The notes under the pieces: generated by a model | Database searches by the model: none | What the model saw: the letters and a program-made list of their open reading frames with translations, nothing else | Told to the model about the DNA's origin: nothing | Program-made: the position numbers and the translations under genes | NCBI RefSeq assembly: GCF_020510525.1 | Contig: NZ_CP075188.1 | Span: 1,364,001-1,428,000, forward strand | Length of the DNA: 64,000 nt | Direction of reading: 5' to 3' | From: Quatrionicoccus australiensis | Lineage (GTDB): Bacteria > Pseudomonadota > Gammaproteobacteria > Burkholderiales > Rhodocyclaceae | Shown: positions 37,970 to 47,281 of the stretch, in pieces | Layout: each line of letters opens with the position of its first letter | How positions within the stretch are numbered: position 1 is the stretch's first letter

Positions 37970-38331
37970 GGCGCAGGCAAAAAGGCAACCAGGCGGCCGA
38001 CCGGTGCAGCCGTGCCGGGGGTGCTGAAGACTTCGATGTCGACGCGGCGGAATTGCGCCTGCGGCAGCGGCGCGACGCGCTGCCGCCAGGTGAAGCTCTG
38101 GCTGCCCATCGCGGCCGTGCCGCGGCTTTCGCCGAGCGCCGGCCAGGCGCGTTCGGCGTAGAGCAGGGCGATCCGGTTTTCGGCGATCCAGCCGGCCAGC
38201 TGGCGCGTGCGCAGGGCTTCGATGGTGTCGGCCGAGCCGCTGCCGGCGCGGATGGCCGCAGCCAGCCCGACGGCGAGGATGGCGAGGGCGATGAGGATTT
38301 CGAGGAAGGTGAAACCGGCGGCGCGTTTCAC
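37966..38331 (-). CDS. gspI: Type II secretion minor pseudopilin GspI
   Basis: The 121-aa protein has leader KRAAG|FTFLEILIALAILAVGLAA, with Glu+5, and a short GspI domain (IAENRIALLYAERAW). It joins GspJ and GspK in the tip complex. The 4-nt overlaps with gspH and gspJ show coupling. Confidence 0.9.
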   Translation of the reverse strand: MKRAAGFTFLEILIALAILAVGLAAAIRAGSGSADTIEALRTRQLAGWIAENRIALLYAERAWPALGESRGTAAMGSQSFTWRQRVAPLPQAQFRRVDIEVFSTPGTAAPVGRLVAFLPAP

Positions 38332-38780
38332 GGCACTTCCTCGAGGCTGATCAGGCCGCTCGGCTGACCGGCGATCTGCCAGTGCCGGGCGCCGTCGCCG
38401 AGGCGGACGACGAAGAGCGGCGGCGTGGCGCCGAAGCGGATCAGGCTGCCCGGCGCCTGGGCATGGCCGTCGATTTCCAGGCTTTCGAGGGCGAGTCCCT
38501 CGGCCAGTGGCAGGAAGGGCGGCTGCAGTTCGGCCGGCCGCCAGGTCGCATCCTTCTCGACCAGCAGGCGCGCCGTGCCGTTGTTGACCTGCCAGGCCCA
38601 GTCGCGCGCTTCGCGGCTGGCCTGGCGTGCCGCGGTTTCGGCCTGTTCCTGCCAGGCGCGGGCGCTGTTGCGCTGGGCGCCCAGGCGGCTGTCGGGCAGG
38701 GCGGGCACGACGCTGGTCGCGAGGATGCCGAGCAGGATCAGCACGACGAGGATTTCGATCAGGGTGAAGCCGCGCGCCAT
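38328..38780 (-). CDS. gspH: Type II secretion minor pseudopilin GspH
   Basis: ATG 38780 gives 150 aa beginning MARG|FTLIEILVVLILLGILATS, a prepilin leader of only four residues. The downstream domain fits GspH (FUT-like beta domain with DGARHWQIAGQPSG). The longer in-frame reading upstream lies across gspG's end and is rejected. Confidence 0.9.
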   Translation of the reverse strand: MARGFTLIEILVVLILLGILATSVVPALPDSRLGAQRNSARAWQEQAETAARQASREARDWAWQVNNGTARLLVEKDATWRPAELQPPFLPLAEGLALESLEIDGHAQAPGSLIRFGATPPLFVVRLGDGARHWQIAGQPSGLISLEEVP

Positions 38781-38793
38781 GGTTTTTCGCGGC

Positions 38794-39234
38794 TTACAGC
38801 GCCCAGTTGCCGATGTCGGCATCGTTGCCTTCGCCGCCCGCCTGGCCGTCGGCGCCGTAGCTGAAGACGTCGATCTCGCCATGCAGGCCGGGGTTCAGGT
38901 AAAGATAGGGCTGGCCCCAGGGGTCGCGCGGCAGGCGTTCGACGTAGCCGCCGTTCTTCCAGCCGGCCGGTACCGGCGGCAGTTGTGGCTTGCTGACCAA
39001 TGCCGCGAGGCCCTGTTCGCTGCTCGGGTAGCGCTGGTTGTCGAGGCGGTAGAGCTTGAGTGCCTGGACCAGGCTGGCGATGTCCTGGCGGGCGGCGACG
39101 ATGCGCGCCTCGTCCGGCCGGCTCATTACCTTGGGCACGACGAGCGCGGCGAGGATGCCGAGAATGACGATGACGACCATCACTTCGATCAGCGTGAAGC
39201 CAGCGGTCGACCGGCGGAAAAGGGCATTTTTCAT
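38794..39234 (-). CDS. gspG: Type II secretion major pseudopilin GspG
   Basis: The 146-aa protein has the site RRSTAG|FTLIEVMVVIVILGILAALVVP and the conserved GspG body LYRLDNQRYPSSEQGLAALV, with the calcium-site region near LPRDPWGQPY. It forms the pseudopilus shaft after processing by a prepilin peptidase, which is not encoded in this operon and is probably PilD elsewhere. Confidence 0.97.
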   Translation of the reverse strand: MKNALFRRSTAGFTLIEVMVVIVILGILAALVVPKVMSRPDEARIVAARQDIASLVQALKLYRLDNQRYPSSEQGLAALVSKPQLPPVPAGWKNGGYVERLPRDPWGQPYLYLNPGLHGEIDVFSYGADGQAGGEGNDADIGNWAL

Positions 39235-39241
39235 GGAGTAC

Positions 39242-40453
39242 CTAGCGCAGCAGTTGGTTGATTTCGATGATCGGTTGCAGGATGGCGAGAACGATGACGA
39301 GCACGACGAGGCCCATGCCGAGAATCATCAGCGGTTCGAACAGGCTCATCGCCAGGCCGAGCCGGTGGCTGACCTCGTCGCTTTGCTGGCGCGCCGCCTT
39401 GTCGAGCATGGCGTCGAGGCGGCCGCTGTTTTCGCCGCTCGCCACCATGTGCAGCAGCAGCGGCGGGAAATGCCCGGTCTGGGCGAGCGCACGGTGCAGC
39501 GGCATGCCTTCGCGCACCTGGTCGGTGGCAGCGCCCAGCGCGTCCTGCAGCGGACTCAGCCAGAGCACGGCACGTCCGGCCTGCAGGGCATTGAGCAGGG
39601 GCACGCCGCTGCCGACCAGGATGGCCAGGGTCTGGGCGAGGCGGGCGCTGTCCAGGCTGCGCAGCAGAGGCCCGAGCAGCGGCAGGCGCATCAGCTGCGT
39701 CTGCCAGGCGCGGCGGATCGCCGGCTGGCGCCAGGCGCGGTGGGCCAGCCAGGTGCCGAGCAGGCCGCCGCCGAGCAGGCCGGGCCAGGCGACGCGCAGG
39801 AAATCGCTGAGCGCGATCAGGCCGCGCGTCAGGAGCGGCAATTGCTGCTTGCCGTTCTGGAAGACGGCGATCACCTGCGGCACGACATAGGTCATCAGGC
39901 CGAGGATCACGGCGCAGGCGACGACGACGACCAGCACCGGATAGACGAGGGCCTGGACCAGGCGCTGGCGCAGGGCGCTGCTGCGTTCGAGGTGATCGGC
40001 GAGGCGGGTCAGGATGCCGTCGAGCTGGCCGCTCTGTTCGCCGGCCGCGATCAGGGCGCAGTAGAGGCTGTCGAAACTGCGCGGGAAACGCGCCAGCGCC
40101 TTGTGCAGCGGATGGCCGGCGAGCAGTTCGGCGCGGATCGCGGCGAGCAGTTGCCGTGTCGCGGTGTCGGCGCTCTGCTCGATCAGCGCGGCGAGGGCAC
40201 GCTCGACCGGGATGCCGGCTTCGAGCAGGGTTGCCCACTGGCGGGTGAGCAGCATCAGGGCGGCGTGGCCGAGGCGCGGCGGCCGGCGCAGCGGCGTCTC
40301 CGGGCTGGCCGCGCTGACTGCCGTCTGGACCTCGACCGGGAACAGGCCTTGTTCGCGCAGCAGGCTGCGCGCCTGGCGCGCGGTGTCGGCATCGAGCACG
40401 CCGGCGATTTCGCCGCCGGCGAGATTGACGGCACGGTAGCGGAAGGCGGCCAT
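39242..40453 (-). CDS. gspF: Type II secretion platform protein GspF
   Basis: The 403-residue product has two repeated GspF/PilC-type cytoplasmic helical domains and three membrane spans (near 170, 220 and 375). Family motifs include ARQARSLLREQGLFPVEV near the start and SGENSGRLDAML in the second repeat. It is the inner-membrane platform turned by GspE. Confidence 0.95.
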   Translation of the reverse strand: MAAFRYRAVNLAGGEIAGVLDADTARQARSLLREQGLFPVEVQTAVSAASPETPLRRPPRLGHAALMLLTRQWATLLEAGIPVERALAALIEQSADTATRQLLAAIRAELLAGHPLHKALARFPRSFDSLYCALIAAGEQSGQLDGILTRLADHLERSSALRQRLVQALVYPVLVVVVACAVILGLMTYVVPQVIAVFQNGKQQLPLLTRGLIALSDFLRVAWPGLLGGGLLGTWLAHRAWRQPAIRRAWQTQLMRLPLLGPLLRSLDSARLAQTLAILVGSGVPLLNALQAGRAVLWLSPLQDALGAATDQVREGMPLHRALAQTGHFPPLLLHMVASGENSGRLDAMLDKAARQQSDEVSHRLGLAMSLFEPLMILGMGLVVLVIVLAILQPIIEINQLLR

Positions 40454-40457
40454 GGCG

Positions 40458-41939
40458 TCAGTTACGTGTCACGCGCAGCAGTTCGGCGAGCGAGGTTTCG
40501 CCGGTCGCCAGCCAGCGCAGGCCGTCCTCGTGCAGGTAGCGCAGGCGGCGCTCGCCGCGCCCGGCCAGACGGGCGGCGGCGCGCAGTCCGCTTTCGTCGG
40601 TGCCGTGGTGGAGCAGCGGGCGCAGCGTCTCGTCGATCTCGAGCAACTCGTAGATGCCGATCCGGCCGAGATAGCCGGTCTGCGCGCAATGCGGACAGCC
40701 GACCGGCTCGCAGAGCCGGCTGATTTCGGGCGGTAATTGGTCGTCTACCGTTGCCGGGCGCGTCGTCTTGCACTGCGGGCAGAGTCGGCGCACCAGGCGC
40801 TGCGCCAGGATGCCGAGCAGGCTGGAGGCGAGCAGGAAGGGCTCGACGCCCATGTCGATCAGGCGGGTCGCGGCGCTGGCGCTGTCGTTGGTGTGCAGCG
40901 TGGCCAGCACGAGGTGGCCGGTCAGGCTGGCCTGGACAGCGATCTGCGCGGTTTCGCCGTCGCGGATCTCGCCGATCATGACGACGTCCGGATCCTGGCG
41001 CAGGATGGCGCGCAGGGCGCGCGCGAAGTCGAGGTCGATGCGCGGATTGACCTGGATCTGGCCGACCCCGGCCAGTTCGTACTCGACCGGGTCCTCGACC
41101 GTCATGATGTTCTGCTGCCGCGCATCGAGGCGCGACAGCGCGGCGTACAGCGTCGTCGTCTTGCCCGAGCCGGTCGGCCCGGTGACCAGCACGATGCCGT
41201 GCGGCTGGCTGATCAGGTGGTCGGTGCGGGCCAGGGTGTCGGGCGCCATGCCGAGCCGCGCCAGGTCTAGGCGTTTCGGGTCCTTGTCGAGCAGGCGCAG
41301 GACGACGCGTTCGCCGTGGCTGGAGGGCAGCGTCGAGACGCGCACGTCGATGCCACGCCCGCCGATCCGGATGCCGAGGCGGCCGTCCTGGGGCAGGCGC
41401 TTCTCGGCGATGTCGAGGCTGGCCATGATCTTGATGCGCGACACCATGGCCGCGTGCAGCGCCCGGTTCGGGCGCACCACGTCGCGCAGCATGCCGTCGA
41501 GGCGAAAGCGCACGCAGGAGTGGCGCTCGTAGGGTTCGATGTGGATGTCCGAGACGTCCTCGCGCGCGGCCTGGGTGAGCAGGGCGTTGATCATGCGGAT
41601 GATCGGCGCGTCGTGCCGGGTGTCGAGCAGATCCTCGATCGGCGGCAGTTCTTCGACCAGGCGCGCGATGTCGAGATCCTGGTCGATGTCGTCGGCGACT
41701 TCGGCCGCCGTCTGTTCGCCCTGGGCATAGGCTTCGGCCAGGCGGCGGGCGAATTCCTCGGCAGTGACCGGCTGCGGTTGCAGCGGAAGACCGCTGCTGC
41801 GGCGGATTTCAGAAAGTGCGGCGAGCGGCAGCGGCGCATCGGTGCGCCAGAAAACAGGCAAGAAATCGGCGTCGACCGTACCGAGCACGACACCGTGCTG
41901 GCGGGCGAAAGCGTAGGGCAGGCGGGTCATTGCCGGCAT
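40458..41939 (-). CDS. gspE: Type II secretion ATPase GspE
   Basis: The 493-aa ATPase has the N2E and CTE domains with Walker [11 protein letters not shown], Asp box and Walker B region [14 protein letters not shown], the His box [10 protein letters not shown], and the zinc module CPQC ... CPHC near the C-terminus. ATG 41930 is an alternative start three codons in. It powers pseudopilus assembly. Confidence 0.96.
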   Translation of the reverse strand: MPAMTRLPYAFARQHGVVLGTVDADFLPVFWRTDAPLPLAALSEIRRSSGLPLQPQPVTAEEFARRLAEAYAQGEQTAAEVADDIDQDLDIARLVEELPPIEDLLDTRHDAPIIRMINALLTQAAREDVSDIHIEPYERHSCVRFRLDGMLRDVVRPNRALHAAMVSRIKIMASLDIAEKRLPQDGRLGIRIGGRGIDVRVSTLPSSHGERVVLRLLDKDPKRLDLARLGMAPDTLARTDHLISQPHGIVLVTGPTGSGKTTTLYAALSRLDARQQNIMTVEDPVEYELAGVGQIQVNPRIDLDFARALRAILRQDPDVVMIGEIRDGETAQIAVQASLTGHLVLATLHTNDSASAATRLIDMGVEPFLLASSLLGILAQRLVRRLCPQCKTTRPATVDDQLPPEISRLCEPVGCPHCAQTGYLGRIGIYELLEIDETLRPLLHHGTDESGLRAAARLAGRGERRLRYLHEDGLRWLATGETSLAELLRVTRN

Positions 41940-41947
41940 TGCTGCGC

Positions 41948-44011
41948 TCAGTTCGCGGCCGGCAGGGCCGGCAGTTCCGGCACGCCGGCTTCGCCCCAGC
42001 TCGGGATCTGCTTTTCGCCCTGACGCTTCTGGCCGTCGAGCAACTGCTGGTAGCGATCCTCGGTCATGTCCTTGTAGGCGAGTTCGTCACGCACGATGCG
42101 CGGGCGCAGGAAAACCATCAGGTTGGTCTTCTTGCGGTTGCGGTCTGCGTAGCGGAAGAAGTTGCGCAGGAAGGGAATGTCGCCGAGCAGCGGCACCTTC
42201 TCCTCGTTGGCGCCGAAACTGTCCTCGATCAGGCCGCCGAGCACGATGATCTTGCCGTCGTCGACGAGCACGCTCGATTCGATCGAGCGCGTGTTGGTGA
42301 TCGGCCCGGTGGTGTTGCTCGCCGTGCCCGACTGCACCGACGAAGCCTCCTGGTAGATCTGGATGCGCACGACGCCGCCTTCGGTGATCTGCGGCTTGAC
42401 CTTGAGCGTCAGGCCGACGTCGCGCCGCTCGTAGGTCTGGAAGGGCGTCACCGTGCTGGTCGTGCTGGTCGTGCTGTAGGAGCCGGTGACGAAGGGCAGG
42501 TTCTTGCCGATGACGATTTTCGCCTCTTCGTTGTCCAGGGTCATGATGTTCGGCGTGGACAGGATGTTGGCGTGCGCCTCGCTTTCCAGGACGCGGGCGA
42601 GAAAGCCGAGATTGGCAATGGTGCCGACGCCGGGAATGGTGATCTTGCCGTTGGTGATGCCGAGATTGAGGCCGGTGCCCAGCGTGCTGATCGAGGTCGA
42701 CGCGGTGATGATGTTCTGGCCGGTGCCGCCGAAATTGGTGCCGCCTATCGTGCTCAGGCCGGTCTTGCCAAGGCCGCTCAGGTCCTGCCACTGGATGCCG
42801 AATTCGGCGGCGCGTTCGGCGCTCAGCTCGACGATCAGCGCCTCGATATGAACCTGGGCGCGGCGCCGGTCGAGCATGGCGATGACGTTCTGCAGGTTGT
42901 TGAAGACCGGCTCGGGCGCCGTGATGATCAGCGAATTGCTCGCCACGTCGGCTTGTACCATGCTGCCGGGAACGAGGGCGGCGCCGTTCTGGCTGCTGTT
43001 GCTCTCGTTCGCCCAGTTGCTGCCGGCGTTGCTGCCCGTTGCTGCGTTCTGCGTGCTCAAGGCGTTGTTGCCGGTGCCTGTGCTGCTGCCGCCGGATTGC
43101 GTGCTGCCGGTGAGGCGAGTGTTCTGGCTGGCGGCATTGCTGCTGCCGGTTTCACTGCCAAGGATGGCGCGCAGCATCTGGGCAATGCGCGGCGCCTCGG
43201 CGTGTTTCAGGTAAACGACGCGGATGTTGCCGAAGCCGGCATCCGGCTGGTCCATCTCACTGGCCAGCGCGGCGGCGCGGGCAAGCAGGCCGGGATTGTC
43301 GGCACGCAGGATGATGCGGTTGCCGCGCGGATCGGCCGTTGCGACCAGGCTGCCGGCGGTGCCCGCGGCGCCGTTGCCGAACAGGCGGCCGATATTGGCG
43401 GCGACCTCGATCGCCGAGGCATGCTTGAGGCGGATGACCTGCGGATCGTCACCGTGCGGCACGTCGATCGAGGCGATGATGCGTTCGATGCGGCGCAGGT
43501 TGTCGGCGGCATCGGTGACGACCAGGGTGTTGCTGCCGGCGTTGGCGGTAATCGACTGGTTGGGGCCGACCAGCGGTTTCAGCGCATTCAAGACCTGCGG
43601 TGCCGATTCGTAACGGATGTGAAAGACCTGGGTCGTGATCTGGTCGCCGAGGCCGCGCCCGCCGACCGGGCCGGCATGCAGGCGGGCATCGGCATCGGGC
43701 AGGATCTTGGTCACCGCGCCGCCCTCGACCACCGAGTAGCCCTGCATGCGCAACGCCGAGACGAGCACCTGGTAGGCCAGGTCGCGCGATACCGGCTTGC
43801 CGGAAATGATGTTGATCGTGCCCTTGACGCGCGGATCGATGACGAAATTGCGCCCGGTGATTTGGCCGATCGCCTTGACCGCCGACTCGATGTCGGCGCC
43901 GACGAAATTGAGGGTCATTTCCTCGCTGGCGGCCAGCCCGGGCAAGGGTGAGGCGAGGCAGCAAAGCAGGAGGCAGGCGTGCAGCAGGTGGCGCTTGAGG
44001 CGGGTGTTCAT
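41948..44011 (-). CDS. gspD: Type II secretion outer-membrane secretin GspD
   Basis: The 687-residue protein has a signal peptide (about 1-28), N0 to N3 domains and a C-terminal secretin barrel with [15 protein letters not shown] low-complexity Ser/Gly/Asn insert lies in N3 (about residues 290-350). No clear pilotin-binding S-domain is visible after the barrel; the end is a short Gln/Lys tail. Confidence 0.96.
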   Translation of the reverse strand: MNTRLKRHLLHACLLLCCLASPLPGLAASEEMTLNFVGADIESAVKAIGQITGRNFVIDPRVKGTINIISGKPVSRDLAYQVLVSALRMQGYSVVEGGAVTKILPDADARLHAGPVGGRGLGDQITTQVFHIRYESAPQVLNALKPLVGPNQSITANAGSNTLVVTDAADNLRRIERIIASIDVPHGDDPQVIRLKHASAIEVAANIGRLFGNGAAGTAGSLVATADPRGNRIILRADNPGLLARAAALASEMDQPDAGFGNIRVVYLKHAEAPRIAQMLRAILGSETGSSNAASQNTRLTGSTQSGGSSTGTGNNALSTQNAATGSNAGSNWANESNSSQNGAALVPGSMVQADVASNSLIITAPEPVFNNLQNVIAMLDRRRAQVHIEALIVELSAERAAEFGIQWQDLSGLGKTGLSTIGGTNFGGTGQNIITASTSISTLGTGLNLGITNGKITIPGVGTIANLGFLARVLESEAHANILSTPNIMTLDNEEAKIVIGKNLPFVTGSYSTTSTTSTVTPFQTYERRDVGLTLKVKPQITEGGVVRIQIYQEASSVQSGTASNTTGPITNTRSIESSVLVDDGKIIVLGGLIEDSFGANEEKVPLLGDIPFLRNFFRYADRNRKKTNLMVFLRPRIVRDELAYKDMTEDRYQQLLDGQKRQGEKQIPSWGEAGVPELPALPAAN

Positions 44012-44020
44012 CGGTTGGGG

Positions 44021-44524
44021 TCAGTTTTCGGAAGAAGGTGAAGCCGGCTCGGCGGCCTGTGCGGCGGGGAGATTCAACTGGCTGCTGGTGCTGCCGGCGA
44101 GCAGCTCGACCTGGCGGGGGGTGATGCGCTTGACGATGAACTGTTCGCCGATCCGGTCGCCGACGGCGACGACCAGCGGCGTGGCTTCGCCGTCGCGGCG
44201 AATGATGGCGCGCGCCTGCGCCGCCTGGTCCGAGGCGAAGACGCCGAGCAGTTGCAGGTGGCTGGCCGGTTCGGCGCGCGGTGCGGCCGCGCTTGCTCCG
44301 GCGAACAGGGGCGAGGCGACGAGATGGGCGGCCGCTACCTGCGGATCGTTGTTGCGATTGCTTGCCGGTGCGGCGGCGGGCAGGACGAAGGCGCCGAGCA
44401 GGCCGGCGAACAGCCAGACGGCGGCGAGCAGCACGGCGAGGCTGGCGAGATGTCCGAGTGCCGGCCAGAGCGGCGCCGGGTCGAGGCGAGGGAAAAGCTG
44501 GGCGGGGCGGCGCAAGGTGATCAT
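44021..44524 (-). CDS. gspC: Type II secretion protein GspC, short form without PDZ domain
   Basis: ATG 44524 gives 167 aa: a cytoplasmic N-terminus, one membrane helix (about 23-45) and a homology-region domain (HLQLLGVFASDQAAQARAII, VAVGDRIGEQFIVKRI). The protein ends about 25 residues after this domain, so the C-terminal PDZ or coiled-coil of longer GspC proteins is absent. It links the inner platform to GspD. An upstream in-frame extension to 44692 is low-complexity and was not used. Confidence 0.88.
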   Translation of the reverse strand: MITLRRPAQLFPRLDPAPLWPALGHLASLAVLLAAVWLFAGLLGAFVLPAAAPASNRNNDPQVAAAHLVASPLFAGASAAAPRAEPASHLQLLGVFASDQAAQARAIIRRDGEATPLVVAVGDRIGEQFIVKRITPRQVELLAGSTSSQLNLPAAQAAEPASPSSEN

Positions 44525-44691
44525 GTCGGCGGGAAAGGGCGCTATGCCGGGGGCGGTGCCGGCCCGGCGAAGGACGCACGATAGTCGGCCTTTGTTACGC
44601 TTCGATGACGCCTTGTCATATTCGCCATGGCTGCCCGGTCGGGCCGGCGTGATCGCCGGGGGGGGGCTGTTTCCAGAAGCCGGAAACGACA

Positions 44692-44711
44692 AAGGCCACC
44701 GAAGTGGCCTT
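44692..44711 (-). terminator. Candidate terminator of tRNA-Leu copy A
   Basis: AAGGCCAC and GTGGCCTT (44692-44699, 44704-44711) pair with a UUCG loop on the minus strand. The U-tract is poor. A second hairpin (GTTTCC and GGAAAC, 44669-44687) follows it. The remainder of 44525-44773 shows no gene. Confidence 0.5.
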
Positions 44712-44773
44712 GATCATGTTGCGGACTGAACCGCTTTTCGCGTTCTTGCCGGTGGCGACCGACAAGAAATCGC

Positions 44774-44858
<85 letters not shown>

Positions 44859-44877
44859 ACAGGTGCGAAGAGGGCGC

Positions 44878-44905
44878 ATTATAAGGACTTTCTCGGGCTT
44901 GTACA
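44878..44905 (-). promoter_or_regulatory. Promoter of tRNA-Leu copy A
   Basis: TATAAT (44878-44883, minus strand) lies 20 nt before the tRNA 5' end, with TGTACA 16 nt further upstream. The 12-nt leader next to the tRNA is the same as at copy B. Confidence 0.7.
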
Positions 44906-45011
44906 GCGCTTTTTGAAAATTTTTTAATCCGGCTGTTGCGGAGATTTCCCGGCGACGCCTGTGGCGGCCTGTGAGACAATGCGGCCTGTCCCGCAGGTGT
45001 GGGGCAGAAAT

Positions 45012-45041
45012 GAAAAAAGGCCTTGTTTTCACAAGGCCTTC
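45012..45041 (-). terminator. Intrinsic terminator left of the island
   Basis: AAGGCCTTG and CAAGGCCTT (45017-45025, 45032-45040) form a 9-bp stem followed on the minus strand by T6. Before the element inserted it would have been the terminator of tRNA-Leu copy B. Confidence 0.85.
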
Positions 45042-45053
45042 AGTCAAAATCGT

Positions 45054-45076
45054 TGGTGCCCAGGAAGGGACACGAG
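45054..45076. repeat. attL: 3'-end fragment of tRNA-Leu at the left island end
   Basis: The sequence repeats the last 18 nt of tRNA-Leu (TGGTGCCCAGGAAGGGAC on the plus strand) and then diverges. Compared with the copy at 57482-57504, it differs at one position in the acceptor stem, is identical for AAGGGAC (45065-45071), and differs again just after it. Confidence 0.85.
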
Positions 45077-45369
45077 TAGCTAGAAAATCAACGGGTACGA
45101 CAGATATAACCTATTGATTTCTAATGGCTCTGATTCTAGGAAATCCCTAGAACACAACACCACATGACGCAGTTTCTGTCGCACCTACAGTATCACCGTT
45201 ACCCGGCTGTGTGTAAAGGGCGTGTAGCCTCCGTACAATTTTCAGAGCGGGCTAAAATCTGACCGTAGACTGAAGACCGTCCATATGAACAACTATATGA
45301 AGAGTAAAGAAGGTCGATTTCGGGTTGGTTCATAAGAAGTGGGAATTACCTCAGTTATGAATACATCCA

Positions 45370-45577
45370 AAATGAGTAAAGCCGCCCGAAGGCGGCTTTA
45401 CGAGTACGTGTCGGAACGGCGCCCGCAGTATCCATTAGAAGATTTCGCTTCAGGACCCCTGCGCTAGGAAACCTAGCACCCCGTTCAGATGGATGACTGA
45501 GTCATATGGCCCCATCTCTGCTAAACTACACCTCGCTTTCGTGCCACTACAGCGGGCAGTTCGTCGTATTCAGCGAC
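45370..45577 (-). ncRNA. Candidate structured small RNA near the left island end
   Basis: I do not recognise a known family. On the minus strand a promoter (TTGCAA, 18 nt, TATACT) precedes about 200 nt that end in a strong hairpin: an 11-bp stem (45376-45386, 45391-45401) closed by a UUCG loop. Just inside it, a long-range helix joins 45414-45430 to 45548-45562 (GAAC/GTTC, GCCCGC/GCGGGC and GTA/TAC, 13 bp). Within that domain are hairpins at 45438-45451, 45461-45479 and 45487-45517. One pair of the 45461-45479 stem is a G-U wobble only if the minus strand is transcribed. No convincing reading frame exists. The rest of 45077-45650 holds no gene I can support. Confidence 0.55.
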
Positions 45578-45583
45578 AGACTC

Positions 45584-45613
45584 AGTATAGCGCAATCAAA
45601 TTATAATTTGCAA
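45584..45613 (-). promoter_or_regulatory. Promoter of the candidate RNA, overlapping a divergent promoter
   Basis: The minus strand has TTGCAA (45608-45613), an 18-nt spacer and TATACT (45584-45589). The plus strand has TATAAT at 45602-45607, in position to transcribe the split gene at 45651, but with no clear -35. Confidence 0.5.
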
Positions 45614-45620
45614 CTGAACC

Positions 45621-45647
45621 GTCCCCTGAGACGACTCAGAAGGGGAC
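45621..45647 (+). promoter_or_regulatory. Hairpin covering the ribosome site of the split gene
   Basis: GTCCCC (45621-45626) pairs with GGGGAC (45642-45647), with an inner TGAG/CTCA stem. The AGGGG ribosome site of the gene at 45651 lies in the 3' arm and would be hidden. Confidence 0.45.
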
Positions 45648-46015
45648 CGAATGACTTACTCTGTAGCAAGCAGAAAACGTGACTATTGGACTGTAAACGG
45701 CCAGATTAACTTTGGATTCATTCCTGGTGGACTTGTCCCCAGTGTAAAAGACCCACTGCCTGTGCGATTGCAGCGTGGTGATGCTAACGCACAGTGGGGG
45801 CACGACCATATCATGGCTGACCATGCACATTGGATTCGGAGCACAGGTTTGTCGGTTCCACACTTGCTCCTGACTAAACTAGCGCAACCAGGTCAAGCCT
45901 ACACGACTGAAGTCGACTCGAAATTCAAAATAAAACTCAACCTGACACCCAATGCACTACTCCTCTTGAAGTTAACGCAAGGTGCTGATCCATTTTTTGG
46001 AGTCACCTCGCTTTA

Positions 46016-47121
46016 TTAACCTGGCAAATAGATAGGGCGTTTATGTTATGATATTTGCATGGATAAAGAAGATGCCCGCAAGCTCAGGCCAGAGCAACAA
46101 AAGGAGAAGCGCAAGATAGCGCTTCGCATGCGAATGAACGGACGCGAATTTGCCGAGATTGGATTAGCGGTCGGAGTACATTCCCGTACGGTCCAATATT
46201 GGTGGTCGCGCTACCAGGCAGAAGGCCTCAAGTCGGCGGTAGAAGGCGGCAAAAGAGGCACGGAGATTGGTGAGCGACGCACACTCAGCGTGGAACAGGA
46301 GTGGGCAGTGCAGCAGTTGATCAGCGAGAAAATGCCTGACCAACTCAAGCTTTCCTTCGCGCTCTGGACACGGGCAGCAGTTCAGGAGTTGATCCATCGT
46401 CGTTTCAAGATCGACATGCCGATTCGGACGGTCGGTGAGTATCTCAAGCGCTGGGGTTTTACACCGCAGAAGCCGTTGAAGCGGGCCTATGAGCAGAAAC
46501 CTGAATTGGTGGAGGCTTGGCTCAAGGAGAGTTACCCACGCATCGCCCGGCGCGCCAAGGACGAAGGGGCGGAGATTCACTGGGGTGACGAAACGGGCAT
46601 CCGTAGCGATTGCCAACATGGCCGGAGCTATGCGCCAGCGGGAAAAACACCTGTTCAAAGGGTGCCCGGCAGCCGGTTTGCCACGAACATGATCTCCACG
46701 GTCACCAACCAGGGGAAAGTGCGCTTCATGCTCTATCGGGAAACGATGACGGCCACTGTCCTGATTCGATTCCTTGCACGCCTGGTTCGTGATGCTGGAC
46801 GCAAAGTGTTTTTGATTCTCGACAACCTGCGAGTGCATCACAGCAACAAGGTTCGGGACTGGTTGGAAAAACATACCGAGCACATTGAGTTGTTCTTCTT
46901 GCCCGCCTACGCCCCGGAACTCAATCCGGACGAGTATCTGAATTGCGACCTGAAGGCCTTGGTTCATGGCGGAAAGCCTGCCAGGAATCGGGATGAACTG
47001 GAATCAAAGGTGCGAGGTGCAATGATGAAAATACAGAATCGCCCAAAACGGGTTATGTCCTATTTTAGACACCGAAAAATCCAATATGCCGCGTAATGAA
47101 CCTATTGGATTGCCGGGTTAA
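46016..47121 (+). mobile_element. IS630-family insertion sequence, copy 1 (1,106 bp)
   Basis: The ends are inverted repeats starting TTAACC that match at 16 of 21 positions, flanked by a TA duplication (46014-46015 and 47122-47123), the IS630/Tc1 target signature. A single transposase gene fills the element. It is inserted in the gene beginning at 45651. Confidence 0.95.
46059..47096 (+). CDS. IS630-family transposase, copy 1
   Basis: The 345-residue protein has an N-terminal helix-turn-helix (about residues 25-62, MNGREFAEIGLAVGVHSRTVQ), a winged segment, and a DDE catalytic core: D in IHWGDETGIR, D in VFLILDNLRVHHS and E in FFLPAYAPELNPDEYLN. No frameshift or stop is seen, so it should be active. 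The protein is the same as that of copy 2. Confidence 0.96.
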   Translation: MDKEDARKLRPEQQKEKRKIALRMRMNGREFAEIGLAVGVHSRTVQYWWSRYQAEGLKSAVEGGKRGTEIGERRTLSVEQEWAVQQLISEKMPDQLKLSFALWTRAAVQELIHRRFKIDMPIRTVGEYLKRWGFTPQKPLKRAYEQKPELVEAWLKESYPRIARRAKDEGAEIHWGDETGIRSDCQHGRSYAPAGKTPVQRVPGSRFATNMISTVTNQGKVRFMLYRETMTATVLIRFLARLVRDAGRKVFLILDNLRVHHSNKVRDWLEKHTEHIELFFLPAYAPELNPDEYLNCDLKALVHGGKPARNRDELESKVRGAMMKIQNRPKRVMSYFRHRKIQYAA

Positions 47122-47281
47122 TACTTCCGGAATTCTTCTGTCGATGGTTCTTGGCTTGGAAATTATCCGGCCTGCACTCATGCGAGTAGTTTGCTTGCTG
47201 CCGACCCCATATTTAAATTGTTGGAACCCGTCCAACCAATTGTCACAATCAAGAAAAAGCGAGTTTTTACAAAACCTGCTG

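Noticed and set aside
45054..45076. A third tRNA-Leu or tRNA pseudogene
   Set aside because: Only the last 18 nt or so of the tRNA are present, with unrelated sequence beyond; it is better explained as attL.
45290..45340. A possible 16-codon frame beginning ATGAACAACTATATG near the left island end
   Set aside because: It has no ribosome site and no supporting context.
46164..46967. Antisense frame of 267 codons inside the IS630 transposase (also at 53411-54214)
   Set aside because: IS630 elements encode one transposase; the antisense frame has no recognisable domain and repeats only because the IS does.
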